This document shows, one piece after another, positions 44,582 through 52,594 of a stretch of DNA of 64,000 bases. The notes beneath the pieces were generated by a model that searched no databases, was not told the origin of the DNA, and worked only from the letters and a program-made list of their open reading frames with translations. The DNA comes from AP-15 sp963702685 (GTDB lineage Bacteria; Pseudomonadota; Alphaproteobacteria; ATCC43930; CGMCC-115725): contig CAVPDQ010000027.1 of NCBI GenBank assembly GCA_963702685.1, positions 1 to 64,000 on the forward strand, read 5' to 3'. The translations under genes were made by a program, and so were the position numbers. Numbering within the stretch: position 1 is the first letter of the stretch; each line of letters starts with the position of its first letter.

Positions 44582-46102
44582 CTAGCGCCGACCGCCGCCG
44601 CGACCGCCACCGCCGCGCCCACCACCGCCACTGAAGCCGCCGCCGCGACCGCCACCGGCCGACCGTTGTTGAGCGAACGACCGGCTCTGCGCGCCGCGCT
44701 GTGCGTATTGTCCAGCCCGGCGCCCACTGCCCATATCGCCAAAGGCGCCGCCTGGGCGTTGGGCGCCGGCGATGCGCTGGCCGCCCCCGGCCGGTCGCTG
44801 GGTGGTTGTCCGGCGGGCGCCGCCGGCACCGCCAACACCCCCGGCCCCACCAACCCCGCCGGGCCGACCCACACCGCCGACACCCCCGGCCCCACCAGCC
44901 CCGCCGGGCCGACCCACACCGCCGACACCCCCGGCCCCACCAGCCCCGCCGGGCCGACCCACACCACCAACGCCCCCGGCCCCACCAGCCCCGCCGGGCC
45001 GACCCACACCGCCGACACCCCCGGCCCCACCAACCCCCCCGCCGGGCCGACCCACACCCCCGATACTGCCGGCCCCGCCCACGCCACCAACGCCGCCAGC
45101 CCCCCCGGGTCGAGTCGGAGGCCGCACAGCGCTCCCCGGCACCGACACCTGAGAACGGCCGGGCAGTCCGACCGGGCCGTTGGGCGCGCGTGCGAAATTG
45201 GCGGCCCGGTTGCCCGCAGAGTTTGCCTGGAACCGGTTCGACGAGATCTGCCCGCGGTTGACGTTGATGTTGTTCCAACCGTTGACGTTTACGTTGGCGT
45301 AACCCCCGCCCCATGCGGGTCTCGCCCAGCCCCACAAGCCGCCCACCACCGCGGCGCCGGCAGCGAAAGCCAGCCCGGTGGCCAATGCGGTGCCGAAATA
45401 ATAGCCGGTCGGCGGAGCAGCGTAATATGGCGGATATGAAGCATAGGGCCAGTCGCCATAAACCGCTCCGGGATCGTAGCTCGGGACATAGACGGTGTCG
45501 GTCTGGGCCGGTTCGATGACGATCACCTCCTGCTGGGTTCCGACCTGACCACCGCCCGCTGAAGTACCACCGCCGTTAGGCTCGACGGTCACTTTTTGCA
45601 TGCTGACAACTTGCTGCGGCGACGATTGCAGGTGACCGCTGGCCTGCGCCCGCTGTCGAAGGCGTTGGATCGAGGCGAACACGTCGGCCTGTTGTGTCGC
45701 GAACGCGTATCCGAGCTGCTGCAGCCAAGGCAGGTTGTTGTTTAATGTCGCCAGCACTACGGGGAACGGCACCAGCGACTTTACGCTCGGGTCCCACGGC
45801 TCGGTTTCGAGTGCCTTCACCAGCGCGTCGCCCGTCAGCGACTTGTGGGCCGGATCGTCCACCCAGCGCGCGGCGGCGACGACTTCCAATGGGAACGTGG
45901 AGGCCATCAAAAGCTGGATCAGCAACTCATCGGGGTACAGCGCGATCGAGGCCAGGAGCGCGTCGAGCTGTTCTGCGTTAAACGGCTGGGTCGGTGCCGG
46001 CTGGACGGCGCTGACCGGGTTCGTCGCAGCTACCGCGTCCAGCGGGAAGGTCGCGTTGAGGATCAGTCCAGTCGCCAGAAGGCGTACGAGCCGGCTTGCC
46101 AC
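44582..46102 (-). CDS. DUF3300 domain protein with collagen-like Gly repeats
   Basis: 506 residues from GTG 46102 (GGGAGG upstream). The signal peptide ends near VAA, then DUF3300: FNAEQLDALLASIALYPDEL, LLMASTFPLEVVAAARWVDD, WDPSVKSLVPFPVVLATLNN and VYVPSYDPGAVYGDWPYASY. A transmembrane or Gly-rich segment (ALATGLAFAAGAAVVGGLWG) follows, then about five 15-residue repeats (VGRPGGAGGAGGVGG) and a Gly/Arg-rich end. It is exported; the function is unknown. It probably forms an operon with the DUF2950 gene. Confidence 0.8.
   Translation of the reverse strand: MASRLVRLLATGLILNATFPLDAVAATNPVSAVQPAPTQPFNAEQLDALLASIALYPDELLIQLLMASTFPLEVVAAARWVDDPAHKSLTGDALVKALETEPWDPSVKSLVPFPVVLATLNNNLPWLQQLGYAFATQQADVFASIQRLRQRAQASGHLQSSPQQVVSMQKVTVEPNGGGTSAGGGQVGTQQEVIVIEPAQTDTVYVPSYDPGAVYGDWPYASYPPYYAAPPTGYYFGTALATGLAFAAGAAVVGGLWGWARPAWGGGYANVNVNGWNNINVNRGQISSNRFQANSAGNRAANFARAPNGPVGLPGRSQVSVPGSAVRPPTRPGGAGGVGGVGGAGSIGGVGRPGGGVGGAGGVGGVGRPGGAGGAGGVGGVGRPGGAGGAGGVGGVGRPGGAGGAGGVGGVGRPGGVGGAGGVGGAGGARRTTTQRPAGGGQRIAGAQRPGGAFGDMGSGRRAGQYAQRGAQSRSFAQQRSAGGGRGGGFSGGGGRGGGGRGGGRR
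44830..45075. repeat. 45-bp tandem repeats within DUF3300 gene
   Basis: About five copies of a 45-bp unit (core GCCGGGCCGACCCACACC, repeating every 45 nt from 44858), each coding for 15 residues. Units differ by single substitutions and one 3-bp insertion, so copy number is likely variable between strains. Confidence 0.8.
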
Positions 46103-46716
46103 GCATTCCTCCCAGACTTCTGCTCGCAGATAGTTGCAGCCGATCTGCCGTTCCATTTGCCCGTATCAACAAAGAACTCCTGCTCTTGAACCGTAATTCT
46201 TACCAGCCGTCGCGCGGTGATCTGTGTGAGAAACAAGCCACAACCAGCATAAGGTGACATACTCTCGATTCCCGGTCCATGGGGGACATCGCCTGATTTA
46301 TTGGGTTCCTCGGCAACGAGATTCGTGCGCAACGGTTCCATGCCGGCAGCCGAAGCGAGGGGGTGCCCCCAGCAGGGCGGGTGGTTTATCTTGCTCAAGG
46401 CGCACCTCTGCCGTCGTGGTCTGTCGCATCTGAGTCGATCTCCGTTCATGCTGGCGCGGGTGGCCGAGCAAAGTCTCGGCGTCGGCGACCTCGCCGCCGA
46501 TCGCACAAGGACGGCGCACTATACCAGGCGGTGACCGCACCCGGCTCGCGCACCCGTCGCATCCAATTTCGAGGCACGGACGCAGTGACCGAGCGTCTTT
46601 CATCACAGCAGTGCGCAGCCCGGCCCGCATCCTGGACGAGCCGAGCTGTTTCCTTGTCGTGGCGACGAGCTGGACGGGAGAGCCCGGTCCGCGCACAGCT
46701 CCTACCGGCCTTTAAT
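46103..46716. other. Gene-free stretch
   Basis: Upstream of the DUF3300 gene to the IS701 end. No frame with recognisable features. The DUF3300 promoter should lie here, but no strong consensus was identified. Confidence 0.4.
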
Positions 46717-47244
46717 CTTACTGCGTCAGTAATCGGGAATCCGTTGCGTTTTGCGGATCGGCGCGTTGCAGCAGGGGCATCTCGGGAGGATCCTGGCGAG
46801 CGCGACGATGAGCCGTCGCCGTAGGGTTGCGATCGAGTTGGGGACGTGTCGTTCGGGTCGGATCGGGGGCGCCTCTGGGTCGGTAACCGTCGGGAAGGCC
46901 AGATCCCGGCACGAGCGTGGCGGAAGCCGGTCCTGAGGGGGGAAGGGCGCCGCGTTCGGCGATCAAGAAGCCGTAGGCGGCGATACAGAGTGTCGCGTGA
47001 TGGTGGAAGCCGCGCCACCCGCGCCCTTCGTAATCGCCAAAGCCAAGCTCCTGCTTGAGCTCCTGATAATCGCGCTCGATCCGCCAGCGCAGTTTTGCGA
47101 TGTCGACCAGCCGATCAAAAGCGACATCCTCGGGCAAGGTGGCAAACCAATACTTGGTCGGCTCGGTTTCGCCTTGCGGCCACTCGATCAGCAGCCACTC
47201 TTCGGCGCGCGGCTCGCTCCGCTTGGTATCGCGATGCCCCACGG

Positions 47245-47349
47245 GTCATGTGTGGATGGCCCCCGGCTCGCAAGAAGAAACTGCGGTGGATGTGCGCGAA
47301 GTCGCTTGCAGTCATGTGTCCGGCCTTTGTAGTGCGGTCGGATGACCGC
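47245..47349 (-). ncRNA. Candidate bridge/seek RNA region of the IS1111 element
   Basis: The noncoding 3' end holds a stem GCGGTC-ATCC-GACCGC (47334-47349), the block AGGCCGGACACATGAC (47311-47326) and the terminal repeat. All three recur in the same order and spacing at 11643-11745, while the 45 nt between the last two blocks differ completely. A conserved scaffold around a variable core is what is expected of the guide RNAs known for IS110/IS1111 elements, which IS1111 members encode downstream of the transposase. The RNA itself is inferred. Confidence 0.5.
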
Positions 47350-47506
47350 TGGCCCAGGTGGGAACCGTAAGGTGGCGGTCTTGATCAAGCCCTCGGGATC
47401 GATGTCCCATTGACCCGGCAGATCTGCACCACCTTGTCGGTCGACTGTCGACATCCGTATGCACCTTCTTCCTGGCAAGCCTCCCGGCGCGGTTCGGCCG
47501 GCCCGG

Positions 47507-48520
47507 TCAGGCCGTCGCCGGCGCGCGCCGGAAGTCGGTCCCGCGCACCATCACCGCCCAGGCGATGCGTGCCATCTTGTTGGCCAGCGCCACCGCGGCC
47601 ACCAGGCGCGGCTTGGTCTCGAGCAGACGCACGATCCACGGGTCGGTCTTGGCCCGTTTGCCGTTGAGCACCGCCATCGCCCCGTTGACCAGCAACCGGC
47701 GCAGATAGACGTCGCCCTGCTTGCTGATCGATCCCAGCCGGATCTTGCCGCCCGAGGAGTTCTGTTTCGGCACCAATCCGATCCAGGCGGACAGGTCGCG
47801 CCCGCTGCGGAACCGCTCGGGCTGCTGCACTCGCAAGCTCAGCGCGGTCGACAGGATCGGGCCAAAGCCGTCGATCCCGGCCAGCCGACGACTGCATGGG
47901 TTGTGCCGATGCCAATTGACGATCTGCTTGTCGAGGGCCGTGATCTGCTCCTTGAGCGCGGCCAACAGCCGGACCAGCCCCAGCAGCGCCTGGCGCAGCG
48001 GCTCGGGCACGTTGTCGGGCTCGGCCAGCTCGGCGACCAGCTCCTTGACATGCTGCGGCCCGACCGCGACGACGACGCCAAACTCGGCCATGTGGCCGCG
48101 CAGCGCGTTGATCAGCATGGTGCGCTGCGCGATCAGCCGCTCGCGCACCCGGTGCACCGCGGCCATGGCTTGGTCGGCTGCGCTCTTGAGCGGCACAAAG
48201 CGCATCGAGGGGCGGCCGACCGCCTCGCAGATGGCTTCGGCGTCGGCCGGATCGGTCTTGTTCCGCCGCACATAAGCCTTGGCATAAGCCGGCGGGATCA
48301 GCCGCACCTGATGGCCGAGACCTTGCAGAGTGCGCCCCCAATGGTGCCCCGTGCCGCAGGCCTCGATGCCGACCAGACAAGGCGGCAGCTTGGCGAAAAA
48401 CGGCGCCACCTGGCGACGCTTGAGCTGGCGCCGCAGCACCACCGTGCCCGCCGCGTCAACCCCGTGCACCTGAAAAACCCGCTTGGCCAGATCCAGCCCA
48501 ATCGTTGTAACCTCGCTCAT
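47507..48520 (-). CDS. IS110/IS1111-family transposase (DEDD)
   Basis: 337 residues from ATG 48520. The DEDD/RuvC-like N-terminal domain has TIGLDLAKRVFQVHGVDAAG (Asp), CLVGIEACGTGHHWGRTLQG (Glu) and RRNKTDPADAEAICEAVGRP (Asp-Asp). The C-terminal transposase_20 domain has LAGIDGFGPILSTALSLRVQ and SAWIGLVPKQNSSGGKIRLG (Ser nucleophile region). It is intact and likely able to act with its guide RNA. Confidence 0.9.
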   Translation of the reverse strand: MSEVTTIGLDLAKRVFQVHGVDAAGTVVLRRQLKRRQVAPFFAKLPPCLVGIEACGTGHHWGRTLQGLGHQVRLIPPAYAKAYVRRNKTDPADAEAICEAVGRPSMRFVPLKSAADQAMAAVHRVRERLIAQRTMLINALRGHMAEFGVVVAVGPQHVKELVAELAEPDNVPEPLRQALLGLVRLLAALKEQITALDKQIVNWHRHNPCSRRLAGIDGFGPILSTALSLRVQQPERFRSGRDLSAWIGLVPKQNSSGGKIRLGSISKQGDVYLRRLLVNGAMAVLNGKRAKTDPWIVRLLETKPRLVAAVALANKMARIAWAVMVRGTDFRRAPATA

Positions 48521-48722
48521 GGATGACTCCCTCTGTTGGAGTTGCGACAACCCAACCTTGGCACATCGATGCCGTTCGGGGGCCATCCACCCCATCAAGC
48601 CCGTGGGCTGAAGGCCCACGGCCGCACCCGCAGCCGTGCGAAGCGCGATGAGAGCCAATCTGCGCTGCCTTCGCGCCAAATGATGGTTTGCCACGCTTGT
48701 GCCGGCAGGCCGACAGCGAGCG

Positions 48723-48745
48723 CCCCCGGCCTTCGCCGGGGCAGG
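48723..48745. repeat. REP-like insertion in IS701 transposase gene
   Basis: A 23-bp palindromic unit (CCCCCGGCCTTCGCCGGGGC, AGG). Removing it restores the expected IS701 reading KALAVGLPAQAWQTIIW in one frame, so it looks like a clean insertion causing a frameshift. Confidence 0.6.
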
Positions 48746-49156
48746 CTTTTGCCGAGAGCGGCTGATGCTCCCCGTCGCGTCGCAGCAATTTCGCCGGTCG
48801 CCCACCACCGCGGCGACGCTGCGGTGGTGGCAAAGGCCCCGCGCCCGGCGGCCAGACCGAGGTGTTGGGACCGATACCCGCCACGTAGCGCAGGCCGAGC
48901 GCGGTGATCTCGGTTCGCAGCCCGGTGTCGTTGCCGTAACCGGCATCCATCAGCACCACGCCCGCGGGCAGCCCTGCTGCCCTTGCCGCTTTGATCTGTT
49001 CCAAGGCAATCGCGGGCTTGGTCTGGAAGGCGATCGTCTGCGGCACCTTGGCCTTGTCCCGACGCGCCTGGTCCTGAGCCCAGTCCTCCGGGAGATAGAG
49101 CCGATAAGCCACCGGCAGGCTGGCATCGTGATTGGCCAGCGAGAGGGTCACCGCGA

Positions 49157-49180
49157 CCCCCGCCTTCGCGAGGGCAGGCT
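49157..49180. repeat. REP-like insertion in IS701 transposase gene (second)
   Basis: A unit of about 23 bp (core GCCTTCGCGAGGGCAGG). Removing it joins GKQDNCQ to VAVTLSLANHDASLPVAYRL. With it, the frame runs into a stop within 12 residues. Confidence 0.6.
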
Positions 49181-49683
49181 CTGGCAGTTATCCTGCTTGC
49201 CGAGTTGGCCGCAATATTGCCGGGTCACCCCGACCGAATGCCGCCCCTTCTTGGGAAATCCGGTGTCGTCGATGATCCACGACTCGACCGGGCCGCTGCG
49301 CTCGATCGCCGGGAGCACCAGTTCTCCCACCCTGGCCAGCATCGCCGCATCCGACCATGGCGCATTGCCGACAAAATGAAGCAAGGACTGGTGCTTGGCC
49401 GCAACCGTCGCCGGCGCCGTCACCGCCGCCAGCGGCTCCACGCTCTTGCGAGCGAGCGGCATCAGCAGCCCCAAACAATAATCGCGCATCGGCTCCTGCC
49501 GGTCGGCATGGCCAAGGACCTCGCCAAGCGCCTCGACATAAGCCGCAAATCGCGCTTCACTCCCCTCACCTGCGGCATCTTCCATTCCGGTCCCCCAACC
49601 GGTCAAGCTATAAGCTGATGTACCACATCCTGTGGTTTCCACTCAGAACAATACATCATAGAAGATTTTGTGACTCAGTAAGA

Positions 49684-50980
49684 CTAGCAGCCTGTCGGAT
49701 TTGTTTCTGTGGGGTGATCGGGAGCGTCTGGTTTCAGGCGGGCCGCAGGTTGTGCAGCGTGCGGCAGTTGTGGGTGAGGGCGACGCGGGGGCCATTCGGC
49801 GATGGCCTTTTGGGTGCCGCGGAAGTGGAAGCGGGTAAAGCCCATTTCAGGCGGGCCGCAGGTTGTGCAGCCTGCGGCAATTGTAGGCGAGGGCGACGAG
49901 GAGCCACTCGGCGGCGACCTTTTGGGTGCCGCGGAGGTGGAAGCGGGTGAAGCCCATGGCGCTCTTGATGATGCCGAAAACCGGTTCGACGGTCTGTTTG
50001 CGTTTGCGGTAACGGGCTTTGCCATCGGCACTGTCGAGCTTGGCCTTCATCGCCAGGCGCCAAGGCTCGGCGATCCGGCGCTCGGGCTTGGGCTCGGGCG
50101 GCGGCCGGAAGTCGTAGGGCCGGTGCGGCTGGGTGCGGGCGATTGCCACCAAAGGCTCGATGCCGTGGGCTTCGAGTTCGGCGACGGCCGGGCCGCTGGC
50201 ATAGCCGGCATCGGCGAGGACTGCCCGCGGCAGACCGATGGTCTCTTCCATGGCCAGAACGGTGGCCGCGAAGGTCGGTTGGTCGCTCGGGGTGGTGGCA
50301 ATATTGGTGGCCACGATCAGCTGGCTGCCTTCGGCGCAGACCACCGCCTGCGGGTTGTAGGCTTGGCGGTATTCGTGCGCCTTGGACTTGCGCATCAGCT
50401 GCGAATCGGGGTCGGTCAGGTTGGTCTGCCGATCGGGCGGCGGCGTCTCCTCGGGCGGTTTGGGCGGCCGCCCGCGCCGCCCCGTCTTGGCCTCGTAGGC
50501 CGCCTTCTTCTCCGCGTAGCCAGGGCGCTCGGCCGCGGCCGCGGCCTTGGCTTCGGCCTCCAGCCGGGCGCAGGCGGCGTCGAGCTTTGCCTTGAGCGCC
50601 TCACGCCGGGCGATCTCCTCGGGCAGCGCCTGCGGATCCTTGTCCGTGGCGTCGGCCGCCTCCGCCGCGGCGGTCAGCTTGGCGATGTCGGTGGCGAGCT
50701 TCTCGCGCAACGCCTGCGCCCGGTCCCACGTCCGCCTCCGGCCGCCCTCCCCGCACCGAGCGGATCTTCGAAGCATTGGCGTCGATCTTGGTGCCCCCGG
50801 CCTGCGCCGGGGCAGGCTTGATCGATACCGTGCCGAGCCGCAACAGCCCCGTCTCGCGCGCCAGCAGCAAGACCTGCAAAAACGCCGCCTCGAACGCCTG
50901 CTTGTTGGTCCGCCGAAAGTTGGCGATCGTGTCGTGGTCGGGGTGCGTGTTGGCGGCGATGAAACGAGTGCCGACGTCAC
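49684..50980 (-). mobile_element. IS1182-family element, 5'-truncated (copy B)
   Basis: Starts with the terminal repeat CTAGCAGCCTGTCGGATT (49684-49701) directly against the IS701 end and matches copy A up to 50980. There homology stops within ATYRDVGTRF and VOC-gene DNA begins. The first 140 or so transposase residues and the other end are lost. Relative to copy A the REP-like segment near 50733-50752 is shorter, which throws the gene out of frame. Confidence 0.85.
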
Positions 50981-51244
50981 TAGGGCGTTGACCGGGGCAT
51001 TCCGGTGATCTGCGACGACAGGCGGCTTGAGGAAGCGGGAGAGCTCGATTCGGCTGTGGCCGTCCGGTGTGCGCATCATAGCAATCTCGACACGCTGATC
51101 GCCCAGTCCGGTGACGCGTCCGGCCCATTCTCCTTCGATCGTGGCCCGCCCTTCGAGCTCAAGGCCGAGTTCGCGAAAGAAATCAATCGTCCGTCCGAGG
51201 TCGTCGACGACGATTCCTACGTTGTCCATCCGCTTGAGCGCCAT
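50981..51244 (-). pseudogene. VOC/glyoxalase-family protein, 3' half deleted
   Basis: From ATG 51244: MALKRMDNVGIVVDDLGRTI, DFFRELGLELEGRATIEGEW, QRVEIAMMRTPDGHSRIELS, RFLKPPVVADHRNAPVNAL, the first beta-alpha-beta-beta-beta module of a VOC protein with one metal-ligand His. The second module is replaced by IS1182 DNA from 50980. An apparent long fusion frame with the transposase is an artefact of this junction. Confidence 0.8.
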
Positions 51245-51468
51245 GTTTCCAATCTACAAGGTGTCGCCTAGTAAGGGTGTCCGATTTCTAACCTGCGCCG
51301 GCCCGCAGGCCGCCGCCCGATCAGAATAGCTTTTCTCCCGCCGCCGATCGCTACATCTATCTGCCGTGCATCATCGTGACTGTTCGGTGCCCGTGGTCGT
51401 CGAGCGGGATTCAACGAACTTTGCACCGCTGTCGATGAGCGCGCCTTCGCCTTCCGTTGGAGGTTCGT
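51245..51468. other. Gene-free stretch
   Basis: No coding frame or hairpin of note between the VOC start and the HTH gene. It should contain divergent promoters for both. Confidence 0.4.
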
Positions 51469-51699
51469 GTGTCCGAAAGTAAGTACCTAACGACTGAAGA
51501 AGTTTGCGATCGCTATCGCGGTGAAGTCTCTGTGGGAACGCTCAGGAATTGGCGTGCACAGCGCGTGGGACCGCCATTCATAAAGATCGGCAAGTCGGTT
51601 TTGTATCCCGTGCAAGGTCTAGACGAATGGGATAAAACGAATCTCGTGATGTGCCGTGCCTCGCGCAAACTCGCCGTGGTTGATGATGAAGGAGCGTGA
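51469..51699 (+). CDS. Small helix-turn-helix (HTH_17/AlpA-like) DNA-binding protein
   Basis: 76 residues from GTG 51469, which has GGAGG at 51459-51463; a TTG at 51457 is less likely. SKYLTTEEVCDRYRGEVSVG, TLRNWRAQRVGPPFIKIGKS, VLYPVQGLDEWDKTNL is the excisionase/MerR-like winged HTH used as directionality or regulatory factors on integrative elements. It is a paralogue of the truncated gene at 12868. Confidence 0.75.
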   Translation: MSESKYLTTEEVCDRYRGEVSVGTLRNWRAQRVGPPFIKIGKSVLYPVQGLDEWDKTNLVMCRASRKLAVVDDEGA

Positions 51700-51804
51700 G
51701 GATCACGTTGGATCACGCGCTACCGCTCCCAACCCCATGCCCCAACGATTTATATAGATGACGAAATTGCTTGTTATTTCAATATGTTATGTCGCCAGAG
51801 ACGG

Positions 51805-51969
51805 CAGTTGCACAACCACCCCTCGGGCGACCCGACCCCGTCCAAGGCCGACATCGCCGTGACGCAAGACATCAAAAAGGCCGCCGCCCCGCTCGGCGTC
51901 ACCGTGCACGACCACGTCATCATCGGCCGCAACCGCCACACCAGCCTGCGCGACCTCGGCCTCTTGTGA
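51805..51969 (+). pseudogene. radC: RadC (JAB/MPN domain) C-terminal fragment
   Basis: QLHNHPSGDPTPSKADIAVT, QDIKKAAAPLGVTVHDHVII, GRNRHTSLRDLGLL contains the JAMM metal motif HxHPSGDPxPSxxD and the family C-terminus. Everything upstream, including the UPF0758 N-domain, is missing. RadC-like proteins are common cargo of integrative elements. Confidence 0.8.
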
Positions 51970-52268
51970 GGCTTCGCGGGGTGGACTGGCTCACCTTCGT
52001 TGCCGCAATTGTCAAATCCGTCGCCTGGCCGGTAACGCTGGTATTGATCCTGCTGGTCTTCAGGAGACCGGTCAGGGAGTTGATCCCGCGGCTCAGAACG
52101 ATCCGAATCGGGTCGGTTGAGGCGTCGGTTGCGCGGGAATACCATGACGAGGTGGGCGAAAGCGTGGATGCAAACGCGGAAAGGCAGCGACGGGTGCGGG
52201 AAGATTTTCGACGCACCCGACCTGCCGACGCAGCCGAGAGAGACCGCGATGAACCGAGCGGAAATTGA
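51966..52268 (+). CDS. Hypothetical single-TM protein
   Basis: 100 residues, GTG at 51966 overlapping the radC stop (GTGA). VDWLTFVAAIVKSVAWPVTL, VLILLVFRRPVRELIPRLRT, then an acidic, Arg-rich cytoplasmic tail. The pattern of one helix followed by RRPV.ELIPRLR is common in small bacterial membrane proteins of unknown function. Its 3' end overlaps the next gene. Confidence 0.55.
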   Translation: MRLRGVDWLTFVAAIVKSVAWPVTLVLILLVFRRPVRELIPRLRTIRIGSVEASVAREYHDEVGESVDANAERQRRVREDFRRTRPADAAERDRDEPSGN

Positions 52269-52554
52269 TATTTATGCCGCGCAGATGGAGATCGAAAAGA
52301 TTCGCCTTCGCGCAAGGCTTCGTCTCGATCACGCCGCGCCGGCGGGCGTCAGAGAGGAGGCCGATGCGGCTGTCAAAGGCGTGGACAAGTTGCTCAAGCA
52401 TCCGGGCCTCGAGGTGTTGAAGCAGGGCCTCGATAATTTTGATCGATTGCCGCCCGATCAAAGATCTGAAATCACCCAGCTTTACACGCTGTGGATCGCC
52501 AATGCCCAGGATACCTTGAAGACCTTTCAGATGTTGTCGGAGGCCGTGGGTTAG
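52249..52554 (+). CDS. Hypothetical helical protein
   Basis: 101 residues, ATG 52249, overlapping the previous gene by 20 nt. MNRAEIDIYAAQMEIEKIRL, ADAAVKGVDKLLKHPGLEVL, RSEITQLYTLWIANAQDTLK: mostly alpha-helical and soluble. No family recognised. It is probably co-transcribed with the TM protein before it. Confidence 0.55.
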   Translation: MNRAEIDIYAAQMEIEKIRLRARLRLDHAAPAGVREEADAAVKGVDKLLKHPGLEVLKQGLDNFDRLPPDQRSEITQLYTLWIANAQDTLKTFQMLSEAVG

Positions 52555-52594
52555 GTAGCGGCAGGCCAATCGGAGCTAAAGCGGGAGAACGCGC

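Larger units (their letters stand above)
47240..48595 (-). mobile_element. IS1111-type (IS110 family) element
   Basis: Subterminal inverted repeats TGGATGGCCCCCG occur at both ends (47253-47265, and on the opposite strand 48577-48590). The transposase gene leaves about 265 nt of noncoding 3' end, as in the IS1111 subgroup. A GC hairpin (CCGTGGGC...GCCCACGG, about 48601-48622) flanks the 5' side. It is inserted in the IS701 transposase gene. Exact termini are uncertain by some 10-30 bp. Confidence 0.75.
46717..49682 (-). mobile_element. IS701-family element interrupted by IS1111
   Basis: The ends CTTACTGCGTCAGTAA (46717) and CTTACTGAGTCACAAAA (minus strand from about 49682) are related. The transposase starts at ATG 49585 (MEDAAGEGSEARFAAYVEAL). 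It has ESWIIDDTGFPKKGRHSVGV and GVVLMDAGYGNDTGLRTEIT, is broken by two REP-like insertions (49157-49180, 48723-48745), then by the whole IS1111 element, and resumes at 47235 with EEWLLIEWPQGETEPTKYWF, KLRWRIERDYQELKQELGFG. The C-terminus beyond FLIAERG is again frameshifted. Confidence 0.8.

Noticed and set aside
44830..45075. Possible CRISPR-like array from regular repeat spacing
   Set aside because: Repeats are contiguous 45-bp coding units without spacers; no cas genes are present.
43611..45335. 574-codon frame linking DUF3300 antiphase sequence to DUF2950
   Set aside because: The N-terminal 250 residues are the Gly-rich repeat region read in the wrong frame; the real DUF2950 start is at 44570.
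48601..48622. GC hairpin as a transcription terminator
   Set aside because: The stem CCGTGGGC/GCCCACGG flanks the IS1111 end and lacks a T-run; it more likely belongs to the element end or its target.
49847..51244. Apparent VOC-transposase fusion protein
   Set aside because: Created by the junction at 50980 joining a truncated VOC gene to IS1182 DNA; not a natural domain fusion.
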